From Martelella alba (lineage in GTDB: Bacteria > Pseudomonadota > Gammaproteobacteria > Enterobacterales > Enterobacteriaceae), in contig NZ_SZPQ01000026.1 in the NCBI RefSeq assembly GCF_005217455.1, forward strand, positions 19,888 to 83,887: DNA of 64,000 nucleotides, given 5' to 3'. The translations under genes were made by a program, and so were the position numbers. The notes under the pieces were generated by a model. It did not search any database. It worked only from the letters and a program-made list of their open reading frames with translations, and was not told where the DNA came from. Numbering within the stretch: the first letter of the stretch is position 1; every line of letters starts with the position of its first letter. Positions 8,187 to 16,919 of the stretch are shown here, in pieces.

Positions 8187-9464
8187 ATGAAAATAATGAG
8201 ATTATTTCTCATGGGAATGATGCTTACGCTCATTTATGCGACAACCATTTCCCGGGCGCAGGCGGAACCTGTGCCGTTAAAAATGTGGACATTTCTGCCG
8301 ATTACCGGCAATGATCCCCGCACGGTAGCATTGAAACAGGTGGTGGAGGGGTTCAATCAATCGCAAACGCAATACCGTGTTTCGGTTGAATCCATTAGCT
8401 ACAGCCGTATCGACAGTAATGTCATTCAAGCCACGGCGGCGGGCGAGGGACCGGATATTCTCAATGTCTATTCCGATCAATTGGCCATGCATGTGGCCGC
8501 TAAAACCATTATCCCGTTGGATCACTATATCGCCAAACTTTCGCCGGCGGAACGCGATGGTTTTGTCATGCCGCTTAAGCTGTTTTCCTACGGGGGGCAC
8601 ATCATGGCCGTGCCATGGGAAACCCGTGTCTGGCTATTGTGGTACCGCAAGGATTTATTACAGCAGGCGGGATTGATGCCGCCCGCCACATTGCCTGAGA
8701 TGGCCGAGGACGCCCGCAAACTGGCCAACGGCCAGGTGATGGGATTCGCCATGGGCGCGTCTTCGGGGCAATTGGGCGCCGGGGTCTCGGAAATGTTCAC
8801 GCCGCTTATCTGGGGCGCCGGCGGCGAAGTGATTGATAGCCAGGGTAAAGCCATATTCAATAGCCCGGCCGGTGTCAGGGTGCTGAAGTTTCTAGATCAG
8901 ATGATCAAGGACAATGCGATGCGTTCAAGCGTTGTCACGATGACCGCCGATGATCTGTTATCCAGCGTTCAAGCCGGCAAAACCGCCATGACCATAAACG
9001 GCAGCTACCGGGTCTCCTCGGCCAGGGCCGCCGCCGCCGCCGGTGACCGGCTGGCCACCGCGCCCATCCCCGGTTGGGAAAAAGATAAGCCGACGCCGGC
9101 CCGGATCGCCGGTCAGACCCTGACCATCGGCGCTAACTCCAAGCATAAGGACGGGGCCTGGGCCTTCATCCAATATTATACCAATAACACATCCCAACTG
9201 GCTTTCGCCCGCGCCGGCGTACTGCCAAGCCGATCCATTATTTATCAGGATACATTCTTCTCTCAGGACCCTGTCGGCCGGGAGATGAAGGGCTGGGCGG
9301 ATTATGCCCATGCCTATGGGCGAATAGCCAATTTGCCGGCCGATTACGGCAAATTGACCCAATTGCTGGCAACGGCCTTTCAGCAGGTGTTTTTGCAGAA
9401 TGCCGATCCGAAACAGGCGCTGGATCGGGCCGCCGCGGCCTATAACGCCCAGCACAAACGCTAA
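8187..9464 (+). CDS. Extracellular sugar-binding protein of ABC importer
   Basis: This is a 425-residue periplasmic solute-binding protein of the SBP family 1 (MalE/UgpB) type. The signal peptide is clear: a charged start (MKIMR), a hydrophobic core and cleavage probably after SRAQA near residue 26. It is followed by the family pattern (LKMWTFLP, then VSVESISYSRIDSNVIQATAAGEGPDIL). Its place between the permeases and the ATPase, with a GAGG site 30 bases after the permease stop, fits a single operon. It should deliver a carbohydrate to the two permeases. The binding-site aromatics suggest a sugar, but I cannot name it. Confidence 0.9.
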   Translation: MKIMRLFLMGMMLTLIYATTISRAQAEPVPLKMWTFLPITGNDPRTVALKQVVEGFNQSQTQYRVSVESISYSRIDSNVIQATAAGEGPDILNVYSDQLAMHVAAKTIIPLDHYIAKLSPAERDGFVMPLKLFSYGGHIMAVPWETRVWLLWYRKDLLQQAGLMPPATLPEMAEDARKLANGQVMGFAMGASSGQLGAGVSEMFTPLIWGAGGEVIDSQGKAIFNSPAGVRVLKFLDQMIKDNAMRSSVVTMTADDLLSSVQAGKTAMTINGSYRVSSARAAAAAGDRLATAPIPGWEKDKPTPARIAGQTLTIGANSKHKDGAWAFIQYYTNNTSQLAFARAGVLPSRSIIYQDTFFSQDPVGREMKGWADYAHAYGRIANLPADYGKLTQLLATAFQQVFLQNADPKQALDRAAAAYNAQHKR

Positions 9465-9543
9465 CACGTCGCCGCGGCCGGTCGGCTGTCTGGCGACCGG
9501 CCGCGTGAGGGGAGTGGACGGCGACACTTTATCGGGGGTAACG

Positions 9544-10635
9544 ATGGCTTCTTTATTGATTGAAAATGTGCGCAAGCACTATGATAAAACTTGCATTATC
9601 AATGACATTTCCCTGAATATCGCCGATGGCGAATTCCTGGTGCTGGTCGGCCCCTCGGGTTGCGGTAAATCCACTTTATTAAGGATGATCGCCGGCCTGG
9701 AGGACATCACCGACGGCACGATTTCCATCGGCGGCGCATGTGTCAATGCGTTGGCGCCGAAAGACCGAAATATCGCCATGGTATTTCAGAGTTATGCGTT
9801 GTATCCGCACATGACCGTCTACGATAATATCTCTTTCGGCCTGCGTTTACGCAATGTCGCTAAAGACGCTATCAAGGAAAAAGTCGACAACGCCGCCGCA
9901 ATATTAAATTTGAATCCGTATTTGCAACGTTATCCCCGTGAACTTTCCGGCGGACAGCGTCAGCGTGTGGCCATGGGACGCGCCATTGTCCGCGAACCGG
10001 ATGTGTTTTTATTCGATGAACCTTTGTCCAATCTCGACGCGCAATTGCGCATGCAGATGCGTAGCGAAATCAAGGCGCTGCAACATCGGCTGGAGACCAC
10101 CACTGTCTATGTGACCCATGATCAGGTGGAGGCCATGACCATGGCCGATCGTATCGTGGTGATGCGTGGCGGTAACATTGAACAGGTGGGTACGCCTTTC
10201 GAGCTTTATGATTATCCCGACAATTTATTTGTGGCGGGTTTTATCGGCTCGCCCGCCATGAATTTTCTGCAAGGACGGGTGCAATTGCGGGAGAATTCCC
10301 CGTGGCTGGTGAACGACAGCGGCGAAGCGCTGCCCTTGCCGCCACAGGCCGATGTACGGCCTGATCAACGGGTCACGGCGGGAATCCGGCCCAATCATTT
10401 GCAGACCGTCGCCGAGGGGGCCCAGCTCACCGGTAAGGTCGCGGTGGTCGAGCCGACCGGCGCGGAGACGCAAATACTTATCGATACCTCCTGGGGCCGT
10501 GTCTGCATGGTGGTGGATACGCGCAAACCCATGGCGGAAGGGATGGGGGTCTCATTGTTACTCGGCGCGGAACATATCCGGGTATTCGATACCCAAACCG
10601 GACGTAGCCTGATGCCTAACGCGCGTCGGCATTGA
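9544..10635 (+). CDS. Sugar ABC transporter ATP-binding protein, MsmK/UgpC type
   Basis: This is a 363-residue ATPase. Walker A is GPSGCGKST near residue 40, the signature is LSGGQRQRVAMGRA, and Walker B is VFLFDEPLSNLDAQ. A C-terminal OB-type TOBE regulatory domain starts after about residue 240, as in MalK and UgpC. The start at 9544 has GGGGG four to eight bases upstream; a longer open frame reaching back to 9400 overlaps the binding-protein gene and is not needed. It energises the importer encoded just upstream. A GC-rich hairpin follows the stop. Confidence 0.92.
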   Translation: MASLLIENVRKHYDKTCIINDISLNIADGEFLVLVGPSGCGKSTLLRMIAGLEDITDGTISIGGACVNALAPKDRNIAMVFQSYALYPHMTVYDNISFGLRLRNVAKDAIKEKVDNAAAILNLNPYLQRYPRELSGGQRQRVAMGRAIVREPDVFLFDEPLSNLDAQLRMQMRSEIKALQHRLETTTVYVTHDQVEAMTMADRIVVMRGGNIEQVGTPFELYDYPDNLFVAGFIGSPAMNFLQGRVQLRENSPWLVNDSGEALPLPPQADVRPDQRVTAGIRPNHLQTVAEGAQLTGKVAVVEPTGAETQILIDTSWGRVCMVVDTRKPMAEGMGVSLLLGAEHIRVFDTQTGRSLMPNARRH

Positions 10636-10637
10636 AA

Positions 10638-10668
10638 CGCCGCCGGGTGGGGCGATGGCCCGGCGGCG
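10638..10668. terminator. Hairpin between convergent ATPase and LacI-family genes
   Basis: CGCCGCCGGG and CCCGGCGGCG are perfect 10-base arms around an 11-base loop. The hairpin sits 3 bases after the ATPase stop and 17 before the end of the convergent regulator, so it could stop transcription from both sides. No T-run follows, so strength is uncertain. Confidence 0.5.
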
Positions 10669-10684
10669 CGCGCGTATTCCCCGC

Positions 10685-11701
10685 TCAGCCTTCGGGCGCT
10701 CTCGCCACCTGGCGCTGAATCAGCGCCATGGGGACGACGGTTTTGACCGGCGGGCTTTCTCCGGCGATGGCCTTTTGCATGGCGTTGAACGCGTTTTCCA
10801 CCCAGGCTTCGACATTCTGCCGCACCGACCAGACACGGTTGGGCAGGAAACTGAGCATGGCATGCTCGTCGAAGGTGCCGATATTGATTTCCGGCGGGAT
10901 ACGGCCCAGTTTCGCCCGCAACGTATGCAGCGCGCCTTCCAGCACCGGTAGGGAAGACGCGATAAATGCCGCGGGCGGCCGGGTATGTCTTGACAGGAAA
11001 TCCTCGATCATCTGTTCGCCGTCCATGCGACGATTGTGCCGGGCGGATAAGATCCATTGGTCTTTGGCGTCGATGTTCATCGCCGCCAATACCCGCCGAT
11101 AGCCGTTCAGACGGTGTTTAATCGTCGGCTGATGAATGTCGCCCGCCAGAAAAAACAGCGGCTGCCGGCTGGCGGTTAGCATGGCCTGGGTCAGCAGCGC
11201 GCTGCCCTGCGAATTATCGCTGACAATCAGCGGCGCCCCCTGGTTACCGAAATCCCGATCCAGGAACACGACCGGCTTGGGAAGATTTTTCAGGTGCAGA
11301 TTGCACGATTCCAGCGACGACGGGATAATGAACAAGCCGTCAACATTGCGTCTGACCAGCGCCTCGACCAATTTACCCTCGTAGGGCAAATCACTATAGC
11401 TGCAACTGAGCATCAGTTGAAACCCGGCCTCTCGGCAGCGTAATTCCAGTTTTTCCGCCAGGGTGGAAAAAAACAGATTAGACAGCCGGGGAATGATCAG
11501 GCCCAACGTATCGGTTTTGTTTAATTTCAGGCTGCGCGCCGCGTGGTTGACCGTATACCCATGCTGAACGACGTAATCCAGTATGCGTTTTTGCGTATTA
11601 AGACTGATGCGATACTGATCGGCCTTATTATTTAGCACCAGTCGCACAGTGGTTATGGATAAATTTAACGTGCCGGCGATTTGTTCAACGGTTTTGGGCA
11701 T
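10685..11701 (-). CDS. LacI-family transcriptional regulator of the sugar importer region
   Basis: This is a 338-residue regulator. The N-terminal LacI helix-turn-helix is TVEQIAGTLNLSITTVRLVL and the hinge helix carries NHAARSLKLNKTDTLGLIIP. A periplasmic-binding-protein-like sensor domain follows, and the N-terminal region resembles the FruR/Cra-SacR branch. It is convergent with the ABC importer operon. A palindrome (11751-11768) 50 bases upstream of its start recurs near the importer operon (5723) and before the sialidase-like gene (16621). I therefore infer autoregulation and control of a small regulon. The inducer is probably the transported sugar or its phosphate. Confidence 0.9.
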   Translation of the reverse strand: MPKTVEQIAGTLNLSITTVRLVLNNKADQYRISLNTQKRILDYVVQHGYTVNHAARSLKLNKTDTLGLIIPRLSNLFFSTLAEKLELRCREAGFQLMLSCSYSDLPYEGKLVEALVRRNVDGLFIIPSSLESCNLHLKNLPKPVVFLDRDFGNQGAPLIVSDNSQGSALLTQAMLTASRQPLFFLAGDIHQPTIKHRLNGYRRVLAAMNIDAKDQWILSARHNRRMDGEQMIEDFLSRHTRPPAAFIASSLPVLEGALHTLRAKLGRIPPEINIGTFDEHAMLSFLPNRVWSVRQNVEAWVENAFNAMQKAIAGESPPVKTVVPMALIQRQVARAPEG

Positions 11702-11750
11702 AAAGGGTATCCGGTCCGATCACTAACGGGATATCCAGTATATAATAAAA

Positions 11751-11768
11751 AGCTAACTCGATATAGCT
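11751..11768. promoter_or_regulatory. LacI-type operator, copy B
   Basis: AGCTAACTCGATATAGCT lies 50 bases upstream of the LacI-family gene. It shares GCTAACTCGA and TAGC with copies A and C. The position suggests autorepression. A TATAAT box (11741-11746) abuts it on the plus strand, as at copy A. Confidence 0.7.
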
Positions 11769-11877
11769 TATGAATAATTCAAGAACGCCGGCAACAGGCC
11801 CTCTACCCGCTCCCCTGGGCGCGGCCCTTGAACGGATAAGGTTGGCGACGGGTTTGTCGGCGTGGTCGTTTACAGAC

Positions 11878-13143
11878 CTAGGGGTGCGCCGCCGGCAAAT
11901 GGTTGCCCTCGGTTGTGCCAACACCACTCAGATATCGGTAAATCAGCAGTTGCGATAATAGCAAAACGACAAAACGATCATTGATAAACAGACAATCCAC
12001 CAAGCCTATCAATATTACGGGGACAAACAGGAATAAGAATGCGGGGCGGAACATCCCCTTCTTGATGATATACACCGCGATCGATAGATAGAAAAAGACC
12101 AATGCCGCCAATCCCGTGACGCCCTGCAGCGAAGCGGCCTCGATCACGTCATTGTGCAAGTGGAACACGGAGTTGCGCAACGCTTCGGGGCTGCCGTTTT
12201 CCTGAGTGATAATCTGGTGTTTAACCCGGTCGTAGCGGTGTTGGGTACTTTGTCCCCACAACCGCGAGGTAAACACATCCCAACCGGACTCCCAGAGAAT
12301 GACCCGCGATCCCAGGGACGTGTCTTTATTGTCGCGTAATTGGGAAATCTCCCAGAATGTGCTTTTAACGCGCTCAACGGAATCCTGAAAGTAATTGTCT
12401 ATCACCATCACCGCGAGCGCCATTACCACGACCAGGGTCGCCAGTGTTTTGGCGGTGAACACAATGCGCTTGTTGCAATGAAAAATCAGCAACAACACCG
12501 GATAGAGGAACAGGACTGTCCGGGTCTCGGTCAGCAACAAGATAACAAAGGACATCACGATGACGGCCGCCAGTAGCGTCTTGTGATACCGGAAGTTCGC
12601 CACGCGCACGGCTTGCAAGGTGATAAACGTTTGCAGCATGTACAGATAGGCGGTTGTGGTGGCCGCCGTATCGATACGCAGCCTGAGGTCGGGGGCTATC
12701 AGATGATCGTAGACGCCATTAGCGGAAATATACAAAAAGCCGATGATGATCAGCGCGCAAAGGGGTTTACCGGCGCGTTTATCGCAGGTTTTAACCAGCG
12801 GCGATATGCAATACAGCAATACCACCCCCGCCAACAGGATCCGGGATGTGGTCCGGTAGTTGACGTCGGCCATGAAATGGCTGTGCGGGCCGCCGGGAAA
12901 ACGATGCCACCAGAGGTATTGCGACAGACCGACGGCCAAGGCGCCGAGCGCCAGCAGGCATTCGGCGGGCGAGGGTTTTTTGTACCGGCCGCCCATGGCC
13001 AGAAACAGAAGGGTATACACGGTGGCAAAGTAGAACAGGTAGCGGCTGAAAAGTTTATCGGTCAGTACCACGGATGACGATAAGATCATCATCACCACGA
13101 TGATGACGGGGAATGTTGCTTGCATCCTTTGCCGCAGTGTCAT
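11878..13143 (-). CDS. O-antigen ligase / Wzy-like family membrane protein
   Basis: This is a 421-residue, strongly hydrophobic protein with about ten to twelve membrane helices and one larger periplasmic loop in the second half. That loop carries LWESGWDVFTSRLWGQ and a NSVFHLHNDVIEAASLQG segment. The Arg/His-containing loop with HNDVIEAA is the hallmark of the WaaL/O-antigen ligase (Wzy_C) family, which joins polysaccharide to lipid A-core or another acceptor in the periplasm. AAGGA precedes the ATG. It directly follows a frameshifted glycosyltransferase gene. A glycan polymerase or a ligase for a surface glycan are both possible. Confidence 0.85.
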   Translation of the reverse strand: MTLRQRMQATFPVIIVVMMILSSSVVLTDKLFSRYLFYFATVYTLLFLAMGGRYKKPSPAECLLALGALAVGLSQYLWWHRFPGGPHSHFMADVNYRTTSRILLAGVVLLYCISPLVKTCDKRAGKPLCALIIIGFLYISANGVYDHLIAPDLRLRIDTAATTTAYLYMLQTFITLQAVRVANFRYHKTLLAAVIVMSFVILLLTETRTVLFLYPVLLLIFHCNKRIVFTAKTLATLVVVMALAVMVIDNYFQDSVERVKSTFWEISQLRDNKDTSLGSRVILWESGWDVFTSRLWGQSTQHRYDRVKHQIITQENGSPEALRNSVFHLHNDVIEAASLQGVTGLAALVFFYLSIAVYIIKKGMFRPAFLFLFVPVILIGLVDCLFINDRFVVLLLSQLLIYRYLSGVGTTEGNHLPAAHP

Positions 13144-13184
13144 GTCAACGTCCTTGTTCGGAAGAATGATGCGTCATTGGCGTA

Positions 13185-13837
13185 TCAGGCCAAGGCCAAC
13201 TGGGGTTGCAGGGGAGGAACCCAGATTTCGCCACAATCCCATGGCCGGGGTTTGCCGTGAAAGCAGACAATACGGGTGTTGGGCGGGACGGTGCCATCAC
13301 CGATGGAGGGTGTCTTTTTCTTCTTTTTGACCACGTGTTTTTTGTAACTGACGATTTGACCGGGCAGCAGTTCTTGCCATAAATGAGTTTGCGGCAAGAG
13401 GCGCGATAAGAATTCCTGATCACCGCGTCCCGATAGCGATGCATAAAAAGTTCGGGAAAGCGGTTGAATGTTTCCCAAACAAGGTACTTATGCTGGTGGG
13501 GGATACGCATGATCGCCGAATTATGCGTTTTCAGCGGATTATAGAAATCACTCAGCATGGTCAATTTTTCATTTTCAAGAATATCAGTGATATCGCCGAC
13601 AATGACGACATCCAGGTCCAGATAGAATATATCGTCATCAATCTTTTCTGGATTAAAGAGTTCCAGCTTTGACCACCAGCCCGGAAAATTTGTGGTCAAC
13701 GGAAGAGTCTCGACGCCCTTTATCGCCACGTCGGACAGGCAGATTTTTTCATAGCCGCCCGGCAACTGGGAATATAACCATCTGACATGTCTTTCATCAT
13801 AGTCGCCGCCGGATCGCAGCACCGAGACAATTTTCAT
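13185..13837 (-). pseudogene. Glycosyltransferase-like protein, frameshifted
   Basis: The N-terminal 135 or so residues (MKIVSVLRSGGDYDERHVRW, then YLDLDVVIVGDI with a DxD motif) read as a sugar-nucleotide glycosyltransferase. At about 13430-13440 the sense continues in another frame with GDQEFLSRLLPQ and RIVCFHGKPRPWD, the usual C-terminal donor-site segments of this fold. In the original frame the tail becomes Arg/Pro-rich nonsense ending at 13145. One missing base within about ten bases of 13432 explains both. Either the gene is inactivated here or the read has an error. It precedes the O-antigen-ligase-like gene on the same strand, so the pair probably served one surface glycan. Confidence 0.75.
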
Positions 13838-14086
13838 AACACAACCCCGCAAGGCACCATTTTCCGAGCTGATAAGCCCGGCAGCGCTGGGCTGGAATAT
13901 AAGCGCCGTACATCATACCGGTATCGGGGAGAAAAGGAAGGCGTAGCTAATATCTTGAAATACTTATCACACTTCAATGTCTTTTTCTGTTGTCAATGAA
14001 AACATTTTTATGAGTTCCCTTGCTGGGTGTCCATGATCCCGCGGCAATCCCCGCCGTCCTGGCGGGGAAACGCGGCTTGGATAAGG

Positions 14087-15436
14087 TCAGTCGATATCCC
14101 TGGTCATATCCCGTCGCGATGTCTCCGGCGCGCGCCAGGCGGCATAGGCCGCCACCAGCGCGGCAAGGGTGACGTAGGAGGCGACCAGCGTCCAGCCATT
14201 ATTATCCAGCACGGTCAGCCCCTTGGCGATAAAGGGTGTGAACCCCCCCGCGACAATCGCGCCCAGTTGCGCGCCAATCGACGCGCCGCTGTAGCGGACC
14301 TTCGGGCCGAACAATTCCGTGAAAAACGCCGGTTGCACCGCATTGATGGAGTTGTGGGCGATATTGATAAGGAGAATATAGCCCAGCACCATCAGCGCGA
14401 ATGAGCCGCTTTCCAGCAATTTGAAGAAGGGAAACGCCATCGCGGCGGCGAACAGGGCGCCGAACAGGTAAATGGGCCGCCGGCCGACCTTGTCGGACAG
14501 CGCGCCGAACAGCGCATGCATTGGAAACGCCAGCACGCAGGTGGCCATCACCACGCCGAGGATGGTTTGTTTTTCCACGCCCAACTGGCCTGTGGCGTAA
14601 GATACCGCGAATACCGTGGCGAGAAAGAACGGAACGCTTTCGGCAAAACGCAGTACCATGATTAGCAGGATGCTGCGCCATTGTTTGCGCACCACTTCCA
14701 CCACCGGACTTTCCTTTTTGGCCGCAACGGTTCCTTTTTGCAAGTGTTCCCGTTGGCGGACTTCGCGGAAAACCGGGGTTTCATCCAGCTTGCGTCGCAT
14801 CCACAGGCCGAGGAGCACCAGCACGAAACTCAACAGAAAAGGAACCCGCCACCCCCACGTCATGAGCTTTTCCTCGGGCAGCAACGTCATGAGCGCAAAG
14901 ACGCCGGTGGCCAGCAACTGGCCGGAAAACCCGCCGGTTTGCGGAATGGAGCCCAGCAAGCCGCGCCGGTTGGCGGGCGCGCTTTCCACGACCATCAACA
15001 TGGCGCCGCCCCATTCGCCGCCCACCAGAAAGCCTTGGGCAAAACGCAGGATCACCAGCAGAATCGGCGCCCAAATGCCGACTTGATCATAAACCGGCAG
15101 GCATCCGGTCAAAAATGTCGCCAGTCCCATCCCGCCCAAGGTGATCAATAGCGTCGCCTTACGTCCCAGCGTATCGCCCATATGGCCGAAGAAAATCCCG
15201 CCAAGCGGCCGCGCCACGAAACCGACGCCAAAGGTGGCGAACGATGCCAGGGTCGCGGCCAGCGGACTGATGCTGGGGAAAAAGAGATGGCTGAAGACCA
15301 GCGCGCTGGCCAGCCCATACAACAGGAAATCATAAAACTCAATGGTATTGCCGATCCAACTGGAGATCACGATACGGCGGATATTGGATTTGTGTTCGGC
15401 CGCCTGCCGTGCGGAAAGGTCAAGGGAAATCGACAT
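14087..15436 (-). CDS. MFS transporter, metabolite:H+ symporter (MHS/ShiA-ProP-like) family
   Basis: This is a 449-residue, 12-helix major facilitator. GHMGDTLGRKATLLITLGG in the loop between helices 2 and 3 is the MFS signature. SSWIGNTIEFYDFLLYGLAS at the N terminus and the GGEWGGA motif of helix 5 are typical of the MHS subfamily, which imports organic acids and osmolytes with protons (shikimate, citrate, alpha-ketoglutarate, proline/betaine). GAGGA precedes the start. It lies 90 bases downstream of the sialidase-fold gene on the same strand, so it may be co-transcribed and controlled from operator C. The substrate is unknown. Confidence 0.88.
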   Translation of the reverse strand: MSISLDLSARQAAEHKSNIRRIVISSWIGNTIEFYDFLLYGLASALVFSHLFFPSISPLAATLASFATFGVGFVARPLGGIFFGHMGDTLGRKATLLITLGGMGLATFLTGCLPVYDQVGIWAPILLVILRFAQGFLVGGEWGGAMLMVVESAPANRRGLLGSIPQTGGFSGQLLATGVFALMTLLPEEKLMTWGWRVPFLLSFVLVLLGLWMRRKLDETPVFREVRQREHLQKGTVAAKKESPVVEVVRKQWRSILLIMVLRFAESVPFFLATVFAVSYATGQLGVEKQTILGVVMATCVLAFPMHALFGALSDKVGRRPIYLFGALFAAAMAFPFFKLLESGSFALMVLGYILLINIAHNSINAVQPAFFTELFGPKVRYSGASIGAQLGAIVAGGFTPFIAKGLTVLDNNGWTLVASYVTLAALVAAYAAWRAPETSRRDMTRDID

Positions 15437-15526
15437 GATATTCCTCGCTATAAACGGTTTACGCCGGCTTCATCGGCCGGACGTCGTAGGGTTGGGGTGA
15501 CGTCTCTATGGCTAAAATCGCGTACG

Positions 15527-16570
15527 TTACGTCAGACGTAGCGCGCAGTAAATAATATTGTTGCGATTCCAGGTGTAGGTCAGATGCAGCCGATCGCCAT
15601 CGGCGATAACGGCCGGATAGGAGAATTCTCCGTCTTGTTGTTCGATATCCAGGGCGGGCCGCCAGTTGTCGCCATTGTCCCGTGATTCATACAGCGACAG
15701 CGGCGTGCGTTTACCCCAATTGTCGCCGACGGGATTGCAAGCCAACACCAGCGTTCCGCTTGCGGCGCGGGTTAAGTCGATACCGCTGTTATTATTGGGC
15801 ACCTCGGTGGGGTAGGCGGCGCACCAACTGCGGCCGTAGTCCGCCGAATCGCTGCGCCATAGGCGGCCGCGGGTGCTGCGGGCCAGTAAATGGATGCGCC
15901 CCGGCGCCGATTCCCACAACGCCGGCTGGATAATGCCGTCCCACTGGAAGACGGTGTCCATATCGCTTTCCCATAGCGCGTTATCCGCCAGACCCCGCCA
16001 AAGGGCTTCGCCGCTTGCCGGTTCACCGGATTGGTGGTTCAACGGCACCGGCGCCAACTGCCAGTGCCGGCCCTGATCGGTGGAGCGGTCGACAAAAGCA
16101 TCCCAATACCGTCGGCCTTCCATTGAGCCGGGCGCCAGCCAGCCGCCGTCCGAGGCCGCCAGCAGCTTGTTTTTCACCGGCCCGCGGGGACGCGCCTCGC
16201 CCGGCGCCAGTTCCCGCGGCGCGCTCCACTGACGGCCGCCGTCATCGGACACGGCAAACCGCGTGATCCAGCGATGCACATCAGAACCGGTTTTGTAAAA
16301 CAGCCACAACCGGCCTTGCTGGTAATGCAGCACCGGATTCCAATGCGCCAACCCGTCTTGGGCCATCAATCGCCTCGGCGCCAGCCACTGTCCTTGATGA
16401 CGATGGGACAGCCAAATCGCGGTGTCGCCGCTGCCTTCCTTGCGACCGGCGAAATAAGCCGCCAGCAGATCGCCGTCAGGCAGCAATACCAGTGTTGAGG
16501 CGTGGCATTGGGCGAAAGCCGGCCAAGGGGAAGGCACCAGCGATTCACGGTCTAATAGTGTCAATGGCAT
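15527..16570 (-). CDS. BNR/sialidase-fold (exo-sialidase-like) protein
   Basis: The 347-residue product carries four Asp-box repeats (SDDGGRQW, STDQGRHW, SADYGRSW, SRDNGDNW) spaced around a six-bladed beta-propeller of the sialidase superfamily (BNR_2). There is no signal peptide, so it would act in the cytoplasm on an imported sugar. The superfamily includes sialidases and also uronate lyases and hydrolases, and I see no complete sialidase arginine triad that I can assign. So the glycan is open. Operator C lies 51 bases upstream of the ATG and links it to the LacI-family regulator and the ABC importer. Confidence 0.8.
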   Translation of the reverse strand: MPLTLLDRESLVPSPWPAFAQCHASTLVLLPDGDLLAAYFAGRKEGSGDTAIWLSHRHQGQWLAPRRLMAQDGLAHWNPVLHYQQGRLWLFYKTGSDVHRWITRFAVSDDGGRQWSAPRELAPGEARPRGPVKNKLLAASDGGWLAPGSMEGRRYWDAFVDRSTDQGRHWQLAPVPLNHQSGEPASGEALWRGLADNALWESDMDTVFQWDGIIQPALWESAPGRIHLLARSTRGRLWRSDSADYGRSWCAAYPTEVPNNNSGIDLTRAASGTLVLACNPVGDNWGKRTPLSLYESRDNGDNWRPALDIEQQDGEFSYPAVIADGDRLHLTYTWNRNNIIYCALRLT

Positions 16571-16919
16571 AGTGGTGACTCACGTGTAAACAGGCTGGCG
16601 GATAGCCCGGTACTTATTTTGCTAACTCGACTTAGCTAATGTAGTTAAAGGTTTTTTAAGGATCAAGTGTTTTGCTTTGGAAGCATGATGGCGATCACGC
16701 CAAGGGGCGGAAAGCGACGGACATATCAGGCACGGTTTCAAGGACCGGCATAGGCGCAGTAACCGCTTTCCCCGCGCCGGAATGGCGATGGCTATGCAAG
16801 ACGATGACTAAGCGAGAGACGGCTAAGGGAGAGATGGCAATGCAATCCATGATCGCGCCCTTGAGGGCGACCGGAGGGAGGGAAGCGGGGCCGCCCTGGG
16901 GCGGCCGCCGATATCAATG
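16571..16919. other. Intergenic region holding operator C
   Basis: Apart from the operator at 16621-16636 I see no gene in this stretch. Its open frames run antisense into the ketopantoate-reductase-like gene or lack ribosome binding sites. Confidence 0.5.
16621..16636. promoter_or_regulatory. LacI-type operator, copy C
   Basis: GCTAACTCGACTTAGC is the most symmetrical of the three copies (arms GCTAA/TTAGC, centre TCGA). It lies 51 bases before the sialidase-fold gene on the minus strand, in promoter position. Confidence 0.72.

Noticed and set aside
11770..11958. A 62-codon plus-strand frame starting right after operator B
   Set aside because: It overlaps the end of the O-antigen-ligase-like gene, shows no domain and has no Shine-Dalgarno sequence. 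The nearby TATAAT is noted, but a coding role is unsupported.
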